16,278 bases of DNA from Zoogloeaceae bacterium (lineage in GTDB: Bacteria > Pseudomonadota > Gammaproteobacteria > Burkholderiales > Rhodocyclaceae), in the NCBI GenBank assembly GCA_015657735.1, contig SSSX01000204.1, positions 1 to 16,278 on the forward strand. Reading direction: 5' to 3'. Positions 1 to 5,969 of the stretch are shown in pieces. Positions within the stretch are counted from its first letter, which is position 1, and every line of letters begins with the position of its first letter. The position numbers were made by a program, and so were the translations under genes. The notes below the pieces were generated by a model. The model was not told the DNA's origin. It worked only from the letters and a program-made list of their open reading frames with translations, and did no database searches.

Positions 1-271
1 GATCCGCGAACGCAAGGCGATTCCGGTCAGCTGGCTGGAGATCGTCCTGCGCGAAGGCAAGAACCGTCAGGTCCGGCGGATGACCGCCCGCGTCGGCCAT
101 CCGACGCTGCGCCTGATCCGCGCGCGGATCGGCGACTGGACCCTCGACGGGCTGGCCCCCGGCGACTGGCGGCAGGCGCCGGCACCGGCCGCCGCGCCGC
201 CGGCACCGGCCGCCGCGCCGCCGGCCCGGGTCGGGCGCGCCTTGCGCCGCGGGCCGGCTCCGCGCCGCTAG
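1..271 (+). CDS. rluE: 23S rRNA pseudouridine synthase, RluE-type, C-terminal part (5' end outside window)
   Basis: The frame is already open at base 2 and ends at a TAG, so only the last 89 or so residues are present. It belongs to the RsuA/RluE branch of pseudouridine synthases, which isomerise uridines in ribosomal RNA. The visible stretch GKNRQVRRMTARVGHPTLRL is the conserved C-terminal family motif. It is followed by a segment ending LDGLAPGDWR, which is typical of RluE rather than RluB or RsuA. The catalytic Asp region lies outside the window. The tail after DWRQ is an unusual Ala/Pro-rich extension, partly made by a 21-bp tandem duplication, ending in a basic stretch. E. coli RluE lacks such a long tail, as far as I recall. 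Family membership is secure; the exact paralogue is likely but not proven. Confidence 0.82.
   Translation, partial: IRERKAIPVSWLEIVLREGKNRQVRRMTARVGHPTLRLIRARIGDWTLDGLAPGDWRQAPAPAAAPPAPAAAPPARVGRALRRGPAPRR
180..225 (+). repeat. 21-bp tandem direct repeat in the rluE 3' end
   Basis: Bases 180-200 and 201-221 are identical 21-mers beginning CGGCACCGGCC, and the first bases of a third unit follow at 222-225. The unit is a whole number of codons, so it adds seven Ala/Pro residues per copy to the RluE tail without shifting the frame. It looks like replication slippage in a GC-rich codon run. Confidence 0.8.
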
Positions 272-363
272 GCGCATGGCATGCGCGGCGGCCGGACCGG
301 CTTCCGTGGATGTCGCCGTGCATGCTAAGGTTGGCCGCCTGCCGATCACCGATGGTCCGTCCG

Positions 364-816
364 ATGAAATCCTCCCTGTCGCGCCTCGCCGCCGTTCTTG
401 CCGCGGCCCTTGCCCTGCCGGCCACCGCCGACGTCACCATGCCGATGACCGAGCTGACGGTCGGCATGTACCGAATCGAGGCCGAGGTCGCCGCCACCCA
501 GGACAACCGCACCCGCGGTCTGATGCAGCGCAGCGCGATGCCGCAGAATCACGGCATGCTGTTCGTGTTCACCGATGCCCGGCAGCACTGCATGTGGATG
601 AAGAACACGCTGCTGCCGCTGTCGGTGGCCTTCCTCGACGACGAGGGGCGCATCCTCAACGTCGAGGACATGCAGCCGCAGACCGAAGACAACCACTGCG
701 CCGCCCGGCCGGCGCGCTTCGCGCTGGAGATGAACCACGGCTGGTTCCGTCAGAAAGGGCTGGGCGCGGGGGCGAAGATCGGCGGGGTCGAGCGTCTGGG
801 CGGGTACGCCCGTTGA
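364..816 (+). CDS. Exported DUF192 family protein
   Basis: This encodes a 150-residue protein of the DUF192 (COG1430) family, small exported proteins whose biochemical role is not established. Residues 1-22 form a signal peptide: basic MKSSLSR, an Ala/Leu core, then ALPATA before DV. The mature part carries the family core: TRGLMQRS, then HGMLFVF, the CMWMKNTLLPLSVAF segment, and a closing GWF..KGLGAGAKI. The ATG at 364 was chosen because the signal peptide begins there. An in-frame ATG at 352 would add only four residues, and neither start has a strong ribosome binding site. It sits 92 bases after rluE on the same strand, so the two could be co-transcribed. Family assignment is firm; the function is unknown. 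Confidence 0.88.
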   Translation: MKSSLSRLAAVLAAALALPATADVTMPMTELTVGMYRIEAEVAATQDNRTRGLMQRSAMPQNHGMLFVFTDARQHCMWMKNTLLPLSVAFLDDEGRILNVEDMQPQTEDNHCAARPARFALEMNHGWFRQKGLGAGAKIGGVERLGGYAR

Positions 817-957
817 GTTGGTTGTTGCGCCGCAGCAAATTTTATTTGCCAAATCTCGAGATTTTTGCAAGGATGGTGTCTCTCAGCTTGTCTGCCTGAG
901 GCAGAAGCGCCTCGGCCAATAAAAACCATTCGCTCGTCGCGAAGGAGAGCACACCAG
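817..957 (+). promoter_or_regulatory. AT-rich upstream region of the NADH dehydrogenase gene with palindromes
   Basis: This 141-base gap contains a cluster of inverted repeats that stand out from the GC-rich surroundings. GCAAAT/ATTTGC (835-840 and 844-849) is followed by the perfect 14-base palindrome AAATCTCGAGATTT (851-864), and GCAA at 867-870 pairs again with TTGC at 846-849. A TTGCCA (846-851) matches a -35 box at 5 of 6 bases, but no good -10 follows at the right distance. Two mutually exclusive hairpins lie at 891-905 and 898-913. The palindromes look like an operator, or a weak terminator for the DUF192 transcript; I cannot assign a regulator. Confidence 0.4.
942..947 (+). promoter_or_regulatory. 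Ribosome binding site of ndh
   Basis: AAGGAG lies 10 bases before the ATG at 958. It fixes this start: the frame is open further upstream to 865, but the extra residues would resemble no family member. Confidence 0.8.
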
Positions 958-2286
958 ATGAACACGCCCGCGAAGCATTCGCCCCATCGGATCGTCATCG
1001 TCGGCGGCGGCGCCGGCGGCCTCGAGCTGGCCACCCGGCTGGGGGAAACCCTCGGCCGCCAGGGGCTGGTCGACGTCACCCTCATCGACCGCAAGCGGAC
1101 CCACGTCTGGAAGCCCAAGCTGCACGAGATCGCCGCCGGCAGTATGGACATGAGCGCCCATGAGGTCGTCTATGTGGCGCACTCCCACTGGCACAACTTC
1201 CACTTCCGGATCGGCGAGATGACCGGACTGGACCGGGCCCGGCGCGAAGTCCACGTCGCGCCCTTCACCGACGACAGCGGCGAGACGGTCACCGAGGCGC
1301 GCACCTTCGGTTACGACACGCTGATCATCGCGGTCGGCAGCCTGTCCAATGACTTCGGTACGCCGGGCGTCCGCGAGCATGCGCTGAAGCTCGAAAGCGC
1401 GGCCGACGCACGGCGCTTCCATCTGCGCATGTTCAACGCCTGCGTCCGCGCCCACGCCCAGAACACGCCGCTGCGTCCCGAGCAGCTGCAGGTGGCGATC
1501 ATCGGCGCCGGGGCGACCGGCGTCGAGCTGTCCGCCGAACTGCGCTTCACGACCAAGGAAGTGGTGGCCTACGGCCTCGACGGCGGCGACGTCAATCGCG
1601 ACATCAAGGTGTCGGTCATCGAGGCCGCGCCGCGGGTGCTGCCGGCGTTGCCGGAGCGCCTGTCGGCGGCCACCGAGAAGCTGCTCGGCAAGCTCGGCAT
1701 CGACGTCTACACCAATGCCAAGGTGGCCGAGGTCGAGCCGCAGGGCGTGCGCTTTGCCGACGGCCGCTTCCTGCCGGCCGAGATGGTGGTGTGGGCAGCG
1801 GGGGTCAAGGGCCCCGAGTTCCTGACCACCCTCGACGGCCTCGAAACCAACCGCGTCAACCAGCTGATGGTGCGCCAGACCCTGCAGACCACCCACGACG
1901 ACAACATCTTCGCGATCGGCGACTGCGCCGCCTGCCCGTGGCCGGAGCACAAGGGCTTCGTGCCGCCGCGCGCCCAGGCGGCCCACCAGCAGGCGTCGCA
2001 CCTCATCAAGCAGATCAGGGCGCGCCTCAAGGGCCGGCCGCTGACCGATTACAAGTACCGCGATTTCGGCTCGCTGGTGTCGCTCGGCGAGTACAGCACC
2101 GTCGGCAACATGATGGGCGGGCTCACCGGCGGCAGCCTGTTCATCGAGGGCTGGTTCGCCAAGCTGATGTACATGTCGCTCTACAAGATGCACGAGGTGG
2201 CCTTGCACGGCTGGGGCAAGATGATCCTCGACACGATCGCCCGGGCGATCACGCGGCGGACCCGCCCGCACGTCAAGCTGCACTGA
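958..2286 (+). CDS. ndh: Type II NADH:quinone oxidoreductase (NDH-2)
   Basis: This is a 442-residue flavoprotein that oxidises NADH and reduces membrane quinone without pumping protons. It has a two-dinucleotide-binding-domain fold. The N-terminal FAD motif is VIVGGGAGGLE (residues 13-23), the NADH-binding motif is IIGAGATGVEL (181-191), and the second FAD motif is IFAIGDCA (317-324). The segment AQAAHQQ (339-345) matches the quinone-binding motif of NDH-2 enzymes. The C-terminal part (about 398-435) is amphipathic, with YMSLYKMHEVALHGW, consistent with peripheral attachment to the inner face of the cytoplasmic membrane. The length is normal for the family. It is a single-gene unit ended by the hairpin at 2332-2361. 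Sulfide:quinone reductase is the main alternative, but the diagnostic cysteines are not evident. Confidence 0.9.
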   Translation: MNTPAKHSPHRIVIVGGGAGGLELATRLGETLGRQGLVDVTLIDRKRTHVWKPKLHEIAAGSMDMSAHEVVYVAHSHWHNFHFRIGEMTGLDRARREVHVAPFTDDSGETVTEARTFGYDTLIIAVGSLSNDFGTPGVREHALKLESAADARRFHLRMFNACVRAHAQNTPLRPEQLQVAIIGAGATGVELSAELRFTTKEVVAYGLDGGDVNRDIKVSVIEAAPRVLPALPERLSAATEKLLGKLGIDVYTNAKVAEVEPQGVRFADGRFLPAEMVVWAAGVKGPEFLTTLDGLETNRVNQLMVRQTLQTTHDDNIFAIGDCAACPWPEHKGFVPPRAQAAHQQASHLIKQIRARLKGRPLTDYKYRDFGSLVSLGEYSTVGNMMGGLTGGSLFIEGWFAKLMYMSLYKMHEVALHGWGKMILDTIARAITRRTRPHVKLH

Positions 2287-2331
2287 GCGGGCGGAGCACA
2301 CGGCGGCCGGATCGGTTGTGCCGGCGGAATG

Positions 2332-2361
2332 AAAAACGGCGCGAACTTCGCGCCGTTTTTT
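2332..2361. terminator. Bidirectional Rho-independent terminator between ndh and tal
   Basis: AAAAACGGCGCG (2332-2343) pairs perfectly with CGCGCCGTTTTT (2349-2360) across the five-base loop AACTT, and a further T follows. Because the stem is flanked by A5 on one side and T6 on the other, it gives a U-tailed hairpin in both directions. It therefore serves the convergent ndh (plus) and tal (minus) genes. Confidence 0.93.
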
Positions 2362-2377
2362 CGTGCCTGCCGGGTGG

Positions 2378-3457
2378 TCAGGCCGTCAGCTCGAGCAGTT
2401 TGGCGAAGGCCGTCGCGAACTGCGCCAGACCGTCGGCCTGCAGGCGTTCGCCGAGGGCGTTCACGTCCAGCCCGAGGCGGGCCAGCGCGGCGAGGTGGTC
2501 GGCCGCCGCGGCGACGTCGCGGGTCACGCTGTCGGCGACCACCTGGCCGTGGTCGGCGAACGCGGCGAGAGTGGCGTCGGGCAGGGTGTTGACGGTTTCG
2601 GCGCCGATCAGCGGCTCGACGTACATCAGATCGGAATAGGCGGCGTTCTTGGTGCCGGTGCTGGCCCACAGCATGCTTTGCGGGCGCGCGCCCTGCGCGG
2701 CCAGCGTGGCGAAGCCTTCGCCGTGGAAGCGTGCCAGGTAGCGCTGGTAGGCCTGGCGGGCCAGCGCCACGCCGGCCCGGCCGCGCAGCGCGAGCGCTTC
2801 GGGCGTGCCGGTCTCGTCGAGCTGCTTGTCGATCAGGCTGTCCCAGCGGGACAGGAACACGCTCGCCACCGAGCGCACGCGGGACAGGTCGCCGCCGGCC
2901 GCGGCGAGCTTTTCGAGGCCGCGCTGGTAGGCGCCGGCCACCGCGTCGACGTGGGCCGGCGAGAACATCAGCGTGACGTTGATGCTGACCCCTTCGCCGG
3001 TCAGGGTTTCGATGGCGCGCACGCCGGCGGCGGTGGCGGGAATCTTGACCAGCAGGTTGTCGCGGCCGACGGCGGCGCGCAGCCGGCGGGCGGCGGCGAC
3101 GGTGCCGGCCTCGTCGTCGGCCAGCGCCGGCGAGACTTCCAGGCTCACGTAGCCGGCGTCGCCGCGGCTGGCGTCGAACACCGGGCGGATCGCGTCGCAG
3201 GCGCGCTGCACGTCCTCGATGACGAGGCGCTCATAGCGCTGCTCGGCGCTGAGCTGCTCGCCGCGCAGCGCGTCGAGGGCCGGCCGGTAGTCGTGGCCGT
3301 CGGCGATGGCCTTGTGGAAGATCGCCGGGTTGGTGGTGACGCCGGCGACACCGGCTTCGATGTGGCGGGCGAGCTGGCCGGAGTTGATCAGCGAGCGGGA
3401 CAGGTTGTCGAGCCAGATTTGCTGGCCGGCGGCGCGGGCGGCGTGGATCGGATTCAT
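2378..3457 (-). CDS. tal: Transaldolase
   Basis: This is a 359-residue transaldolase of the longer type (the TIGR00876-like class). It moves a dihydroxyacetone unit between sugar phosphates in the non-oxidative pentose phosphate pathway in the cytoplasm. Visible landmarks are IWLDNLSRSLI near the start (residues 14-24), GVTTNPAIF (39-47), YVSLEVSP (103-110), the Schiff-base Lys in LLVKIP (Lys138), and INVTLMFS (159-166). WASTGTKN occurs near the C terminus. The ATG at 3457 was chosen because homologues start MNP just ahead of this region, and because a promoter-like sequence sits between it and the in-frame ATG at 3517. No strong ribosome binding site precedes 3457, so the start remains somewhat uncertain. 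It converges on ndh and shares its terminator. Confidence 0.9.
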   Translation of the reverse strand: MNPIHAARAAGQQIWLDNLSRSLINSGQLARHIEAGVAGVTTNPAIFHKAIADGHDYRPALDALRGEQLSAEQRYERLVIEDVQRACDAIRPVFDASRGDAGYVSLEVSPALADDEAGTVAAARRLRAAVGRDNLLVKIPATAAGVRAIETLTGEGVSINVTLMFSPAHVDAVAGAYQRGLEKLAAAGGDLSRVRSVASVFLSRWDSLIDKQLDETGTPEALALRGRAGVALARQAYQRYLARFHGEGFATLAAQGARPQSMLWASTGTKNAAYSDLMYVEPLIGAETVNTLPDATLAAFADHGQVVADSVTRDVAAAADHLAALARLGLDVNALGERLQADGLAQFATAFAKLLELTA

Positions 3458-3499
3458 GGCGTGGGCTGTGCGGTACGGTGGGTTCCAGTTGAACGGATC

Positions 3500-3527
3500 A
3501 TTTTCGCCCAAACCCATGACACGTCAA
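3500..3527 (-). promoter_or_regulatory. Putative sigma-70 promoter of tal
   Basis: Read on the minus strand, TTGACG (3527-3522) is followed after 16 bases by GAAAAT (3505-3500). The -35 matches at 5 of 6 bases and the -10 at 4 of 6. The expected transcript start near 3493 lies about 36 bases before the ATG at 3457 and downstream of the alternative start at 3517, which favours the shorter protein. Confidence 0.45.
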
Positions 3528-3594
3528 GCGCTCCTTTGCACGGAGGCGAACTTCTTGAGCGCTGCCTGGGCATTCTTGGTGCGGCACGGCCCCC

Positions 3595-3622
3595 TTGACT
3601 TCGAACAGTCGGCATCTTTAAT
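3595..3622 (+). promoter_or_regulatory. Putative sigma-70 promoter of the islet gene
   Basis: TTGACT (3595-3600, 5 of 6 bases of the -35 consensus) is followed after 16 bases by TTTAAT (3617-3622, 5 of 6 of the -10). The predicted transcript start near 3629 leaves a leader of about 30 bases containing a strong ribosome binding site. This also argues against the in-frame ATG at 3621, which would overlap the -10. Confidence 0.65.
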
Positions 3623-3646
3623 GAATATGCTGATCGGCATTTCAAA

Positions 3647-3653
3647 AAGGAGG
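3647..3653 (+). promoter_or_regulatory. Strong ribosome binding site deciding the islet gene start
   Basis: AAGGAGG is a seven-base match to the anti-Shine-Dalgarno sequence and ends 6 bases before the ATG at 3660. It is the best ribosome binding site in the window. Confidence 0.85.
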
Positions 3654-3659
3654 GCAATC

Positions 3660-4385
3660 ATGACACCCGAGGAGGTTGTGGCAGAGGTGGCGAAGCAGCC
3701 GCACCTGATCAAGTTGATCGCAGCGGAGGTTGGTGATCAGGTGGACCGGAAAAGTCTTGAGCGTGAGGAGCGTTTTCTAAAAGTTTTGGCGGCAATTCTG
3801 GCGATAATTGGTTTTATTGGCTATGCCGGATTCAATAGCATGGTTGATTCAGCGGTGAATAGTTCGTTGCAGAACAAAATGGAAGTTGCGATAGATAAGA
3901 GAGTGGCCGATTTTGAAGTCGTTGGAGTTATCGCCAGTGTTCAAGGGCTTCTTAATGTGGCAGAGCAGAAAGGATCGTTCTCAAATACAGCGCGGGACGA
4001 GATGATCCGGTCGATTGAGGTGTTGGCCGAGGCAAGGAGGCGCGGGGTGAAAGTTAGTGAAAATCCGGCTTTCAAGACAACATTAGAGAATGTTGTCGAT
4101 ACAATGGCGTCATCCAACAACGATATTCTTGCTGATCGAATATTTGATCTGTTTCCCGATGAGTGTTTGAAGGTGTCGGGAATCGTCCAGACATATCTTC
4201 AGCATTACGGTAGGCAGGGGGCCGTTGGTCTTGGTGCTGTCAGAGCTGAGGCGATTAAGCGTTTCGGTCAATTTGAGCGTGCAGCCAGCACGTTCAAGGT
4301 TCCTGATACGGCGCTGGCGCATCGGGCATTGATCGAGTTTCAGGCAAGTGGTCAGGTTGCTGGAAAGGGGGGCAGGAAGCGATAG
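3660..4385 (+). CDS. Uncharacterised protein with one transmembrane segment (possible frame 0 of a frameshifted gene)
   Basis: I do not recognise a family. The product is 241 residues. Residues 1-38 are acidic and helical (MTPEEVVAEVAKQPHLIKLI and a Glu/Arg-rich stretch), followed by one hydrophobic membrane segment at about 40-58. The remaining 180 or so residues are mostly predicted-helical by eye and rich in charged and aliphatic residues; there is no nucleotide-binding loop, nuclease motif or zinc cluster. The start is fixed by AAGGAGG six bases upstream and by a promoter at 3595-3622. GC content and codon use differ sharply from all neighbours. Close to its stop is the slippery heptamer at 4364-4370, where a -1 shift would replace the last four residues with 100 others. 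That it is a real gene is well supported; any function, such as phage defence or stress sensing, would be speculation. Confidence 0.75.
   Translation: MTPEEVVAEVAKQPHLIKLIAAEVGDQVDRKSLEREERFLKVLAAILAIIGFIGYAGFNSMVDSAVNSSLQNKMEVAIDKRVADFEVVGVIASVQGLLNVAEQKGSFSNTARDEMIRSIEVLAEARRRGVKVSENPAFKTTLENVVDTMASSNNDILADRIFDLFPDECLKVSGIVQTYLQHYGRQGAVGLGAVRAEAIKRFGQFERAASTFKVPDTALAHRALIEFQASGQVAGKGGRKR
4364..4370 (+). other. Canonical -1 slippery heptamer A AAG GGG
   Basis: The bases AAAGGGG fit X XXY YYZ exactly in phase with the 3660 frame: frame-0 codons AAG and GGG become AAA and GGG after a -1 slip. The slip would join residue 237 to a -1 frame that stays open for 100 codons, to 4672. The heptamer is part of an A3G6 run, so a one-base sequencing or mutational indel is an alternative explanation. 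I saw no convincing downstream pseudoknot or stem. Confidence 0.4.
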
Positions 4386-4429
4386 TTCAGATCGGGGCGC
4401 TTGACAGAGGGGATCGAGAGCAGGTCTGG

Positions 4430-4672
4430 GTGTTCTGGTCTCAATATGCCCAAGAATCTTGGGTTAAGAGATCGACTGGTGAAAGTGTCTCGCTCAAGAA
4501 GCTTGTCGTTGCATTTCTGAAGAGTTACCAAAAGGAACTTCGACCGATATTTTCGGATGTGGACGAAGTGATTGCTGATGTAGATGCAGGTAAAGGGAGC
4601 GGCGATAAAAGCGCCGATGAAAAAAAGAAGTTGATGGACTTGCTGAAGGGCCTTGACGGCGTCAAAAGCTGA
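4430..4672 (+). CDS. Uncharacterised short protein, or the -1 frame extension of the preceding gene
   Basis: From the GTG at 4430 this encodes 80 residues that I do not recognise: a segment with two Trp (FWSQYAQESWVK), a helical middle (LKKLVVAFLKSYQKEL), and an acidic then Lys-rich C terminus. The frame is open from 4307, overlapping the end of the previous gene by about 80 bases. The peptide between 4373 and 4430 (QEAIVQIGALDRGDREQVWV) looks as protein-like as the rest. No ATG, GTG or TTG occurs upstream of 4430 in this frame, and the GTG has only a weak GAGCAGG ahead of it. This makes translation as a fusion with the preceding gene at least as likely as independent initiation. Base composition matches the islet. 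Confidence 0.5.
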   Translation: MFWSQYAQESWVKRSTGESVSLKKLVVAFLKSYQKELRPIFSDVDEVIADVDAGKGSGDKSADEKKKLMDLLKGLDGVKS

Positions 4673-4684
4673 GGAGCGGTCGGA

Positions 4685-5437
4685 TCACCGCGGCGGCCAG
4701 TGGATTTCGAACTCGCCCGCCCGGCCGGCCGGGCGGGCGGCGCCGCCGGCGATGGCGGGGAGGCGGCTGAGGAATTCGGGGTCGCCGCGCAGGCTGCCGT
4801 CGAAGCGCGGGGGCTGGCCGAAGGGGGCTTCGCCGTGGCCGCTGGCGACGATGGCGCCGGCGAGGGTCTGCAGCGTGAAGCGCAGGTGGCCGTCGCGGGC
4901 GGTGAGGTGGATTTCGTAGTCGCCGAACGGGCGGCCGGGAAACAGCGCGCTGCGGGCGCCGCGCCACAGGAGCCGGGCCTCGCCGCTGCAGCGGCCGTCG
5001 GGCGGGCAGTGCCAGCGCGGCGCGTCGAGGGTCAGGTCGCCCTGCCAGCCGGCCCGCGCGGCGGGGAGCGGGAGGGACGCCAGCGCCGCGTCGGCGGGGG
5101 CGTGGAGGGTCAGCCCGGCGGCGGCGAATCCGTGCAGCCCGGCTTCGATGCCGCCGAGCGGGCTGCCGTTGCTGCGGAAGGTCCAGCCGACGGCGAGGCG
5201 GGCGAGCGCGGCGGTGTCGAAATCCCAGGCCAGCGGCAGCCACGGCGTCAGGCTGCGGCCGCCGGCGTCGCGGCTGGCGAGGATGCCGCGGCCGTGCCAC
5301 AGGCTGCCTTCGGCCTGCTGCAGGCGCAGGGCGCCGTCGGTGAGGCGGGCGACGGCGCCATCGACGAGGCTGGCCGGCGCGCCGGCGATCAGCAGGGCGA
5401 CGGTCAGGACGGCGAGCAGGAGCAGCTTGCGGAGCAT
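4685..5437 (-). CDS. gspN: T2SS protein GspN
   Basis: This 250-residue protein is the last gene of the secretion operon. GspN is an accessory inner-membrane protein of type II secretion, found only in some systems; its exact role is poorly defined. Residues 1-20 (MLRKLLLLAVLTVALLIAGA) form a signal anchor and the rest is periplasmic, with the family pattern of GSLWHGRG (about 44-51) and LPLAWDFD (67-74). Cys residues in a WHCPPDGRCSGEA segment may form a disulfide, as in other GspN proteins. It starts 25 bases after gspM stops and has no clear ribosome binding site. It ends 12 bases from the convergent islet gene, so no room is left for a dedicated U-tailed terminator, and none is visible. 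Confidence 0.85.
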   Translation of the reverse strand: MLRKLLLLAVLTVALLIAGAPASLVDGAVARLTDGALRLQQAEGSLWHGRGILASRDAGGRSLTPWLPLAWDFDTAALARLAVGWTFRSNGSPLGGIEAGLHGFAAAGLTLHAPADAALASLPLPAARAGWQGDLTLDAPRWHCPPDGRCSGEARLLWRGARSALFPGRPFGDYEIHLTARDGHLRFTLQTLAGAIVASGHGEAPFGQPPRFDGSLRGDPEFLSRLPAIAGGAARPAGRAGEFEIHWPPR

Positions 5438-5462
5438 CGGGTCCGGGTGGGCGGACGGGGCG

Positions 5463-5969
5463 TCAGCTGCCGCCGGCGAGCACGGCGTCGACGCTGGCCA
5501 CGGCGCCCTGCTGCTGCACTTCGAGCCGCAGCACGCGCAGGCCCTGGTCGGCCTGCAGCGCGGCGAGCCACGCGACGAGGTCGTCGAAGCCGGCCTGGCC
5601 CTTGAGTTGCAGGCCGTCGCCGGCGGGCTGGATGACCAGGCCGAGACCGCGGCTTTTGGCCGAGGCCTGCACGGTTTCGAGCAGCGCCGGGCCGGTGGGG
5701 CGCGGCGCGGCGGGCTGGGCGCGCAGCCGGGCGATCTCTGTGGCGGCTTCCTGCACCTGTTCGAGCTGGGCGGCGGCGCGGGGCAGGCTGCGGCCGAGGC
5801 GGGCGCGCTGGGTCTGGCTCCAGTCGAGGGCGGCGATGACGAGGGCCACGCCGACGACCGCGGCGGCGACGCGCAGCAGGCGGCGCTCGCGCGGGCTGCG
5901 CGCCTGCCAGGCGGCGGCGAGGCGGGTGAAGGGCCCGCTGGCGGCGGCGGTCGGCGGTGTGGTGCTCAT
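5463..5969 (-). CDS. gspM: T2SS inner-membrane platform protein GspM
   Basis: This is a 168-residue bitopic protein. The short cytoplasmic N terminus ends in SPRERRLLR, followed by a membrane segment at about 31-49 (LLRVAAAVVGVALVIAALDW). A coiled-coil stretch rich in Ala, Gln and Glu (about 60-85) leads to a periplasmic ferredoxin-like domain. GspM partners GspL and links the ATPase GspE to the inner-membrane platform. Assignment rests on size, topology, the ERRLLR signature before the membrane segment, and position between gspL and gspN. Its ATG overlaps the gspL stop as ATGA, indicating translational coupling. Confidence 0.88.
   Translation of the reverse strand: MSTTPPTAAASGPFTRLAAAWQARSPRERRLLRVAAAVVGVALVIAALDWSQTQRARLGRSLPRAAAQLEQVQEAATEIARLRAQPAAPRPTGPALLETVQASAKSRGLGLVIQPAGDGLQLKGQAGFDDLVAWLAALQADQGLRVLRLEVQQQGAVASVDAVLAGGS

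Larger units (their letters stand above)
3530..4675. other. AT-richer islet between tal and the gsp operon
   Basis: From roughly 3600 to 4670 the base composition falls well below that of the flanks; for example 3781-3840 has 25 G/C in 60 bases, while neighbouring genes are near 70%. Codon choice changes accordingly (AAA, GAT, ATA, TTG and GTT become common). The stretch holds its own promoter and one gene unit (one or two frames). I found no transposase, tRNA or clear flanking direct repeats, so acquisition is inferred from composition alone and the edges are approximate. Confidence 0.6.

Noticed and set aside
883..2301. Minus-strand open frame opposite ndh
   Set aside because: It is a shadow with His/Asp/Val/Gly-rich composition; the plus strand encodes all NDH-2 motifs in order with a good ribosome binding site.
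2363..3598. Plus-strand open frame of about 410 codons opposite tal
   Set aside because: It is the antisense of transaldolase codons, Gly/Ala/Val-rich with no motif; tal has the catalytic Lys and conserved segments.
3524..3712. Short minus-strand frame ending KNAQAALKKFASVQRSA, possibly a remnant of another gene
   Set aside because: The last 20 or so residues look protein-like, but I could not tie them to a family. The frame overlaps the islet promoter and gene start, and there is no ribosome binding site.
4401..4406. Perfect TTGACA -35 box just upstream of the second islet frame
   Set aside because: No -10-like sequence lies 15-19 bases downstream (the bases there are GGTCTGGGTG-like), so a separate promoter for the second frame is not supported.
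3530..4680. Direct repeats or attachment sites bordering the islet
   Set aside because: I compared the two edges by eye and found no shared word longer than about 7-8 bases (for example TTCGAAC), which is not evidence of integration sites.
4661..4691. Small inverted repeats TTGAC/GTCAA and GCGGT/ACCGC at the junction of the islet and gspN
   Set aside because: Stems of five bases without a following T tract on either strand are not credible terminators.
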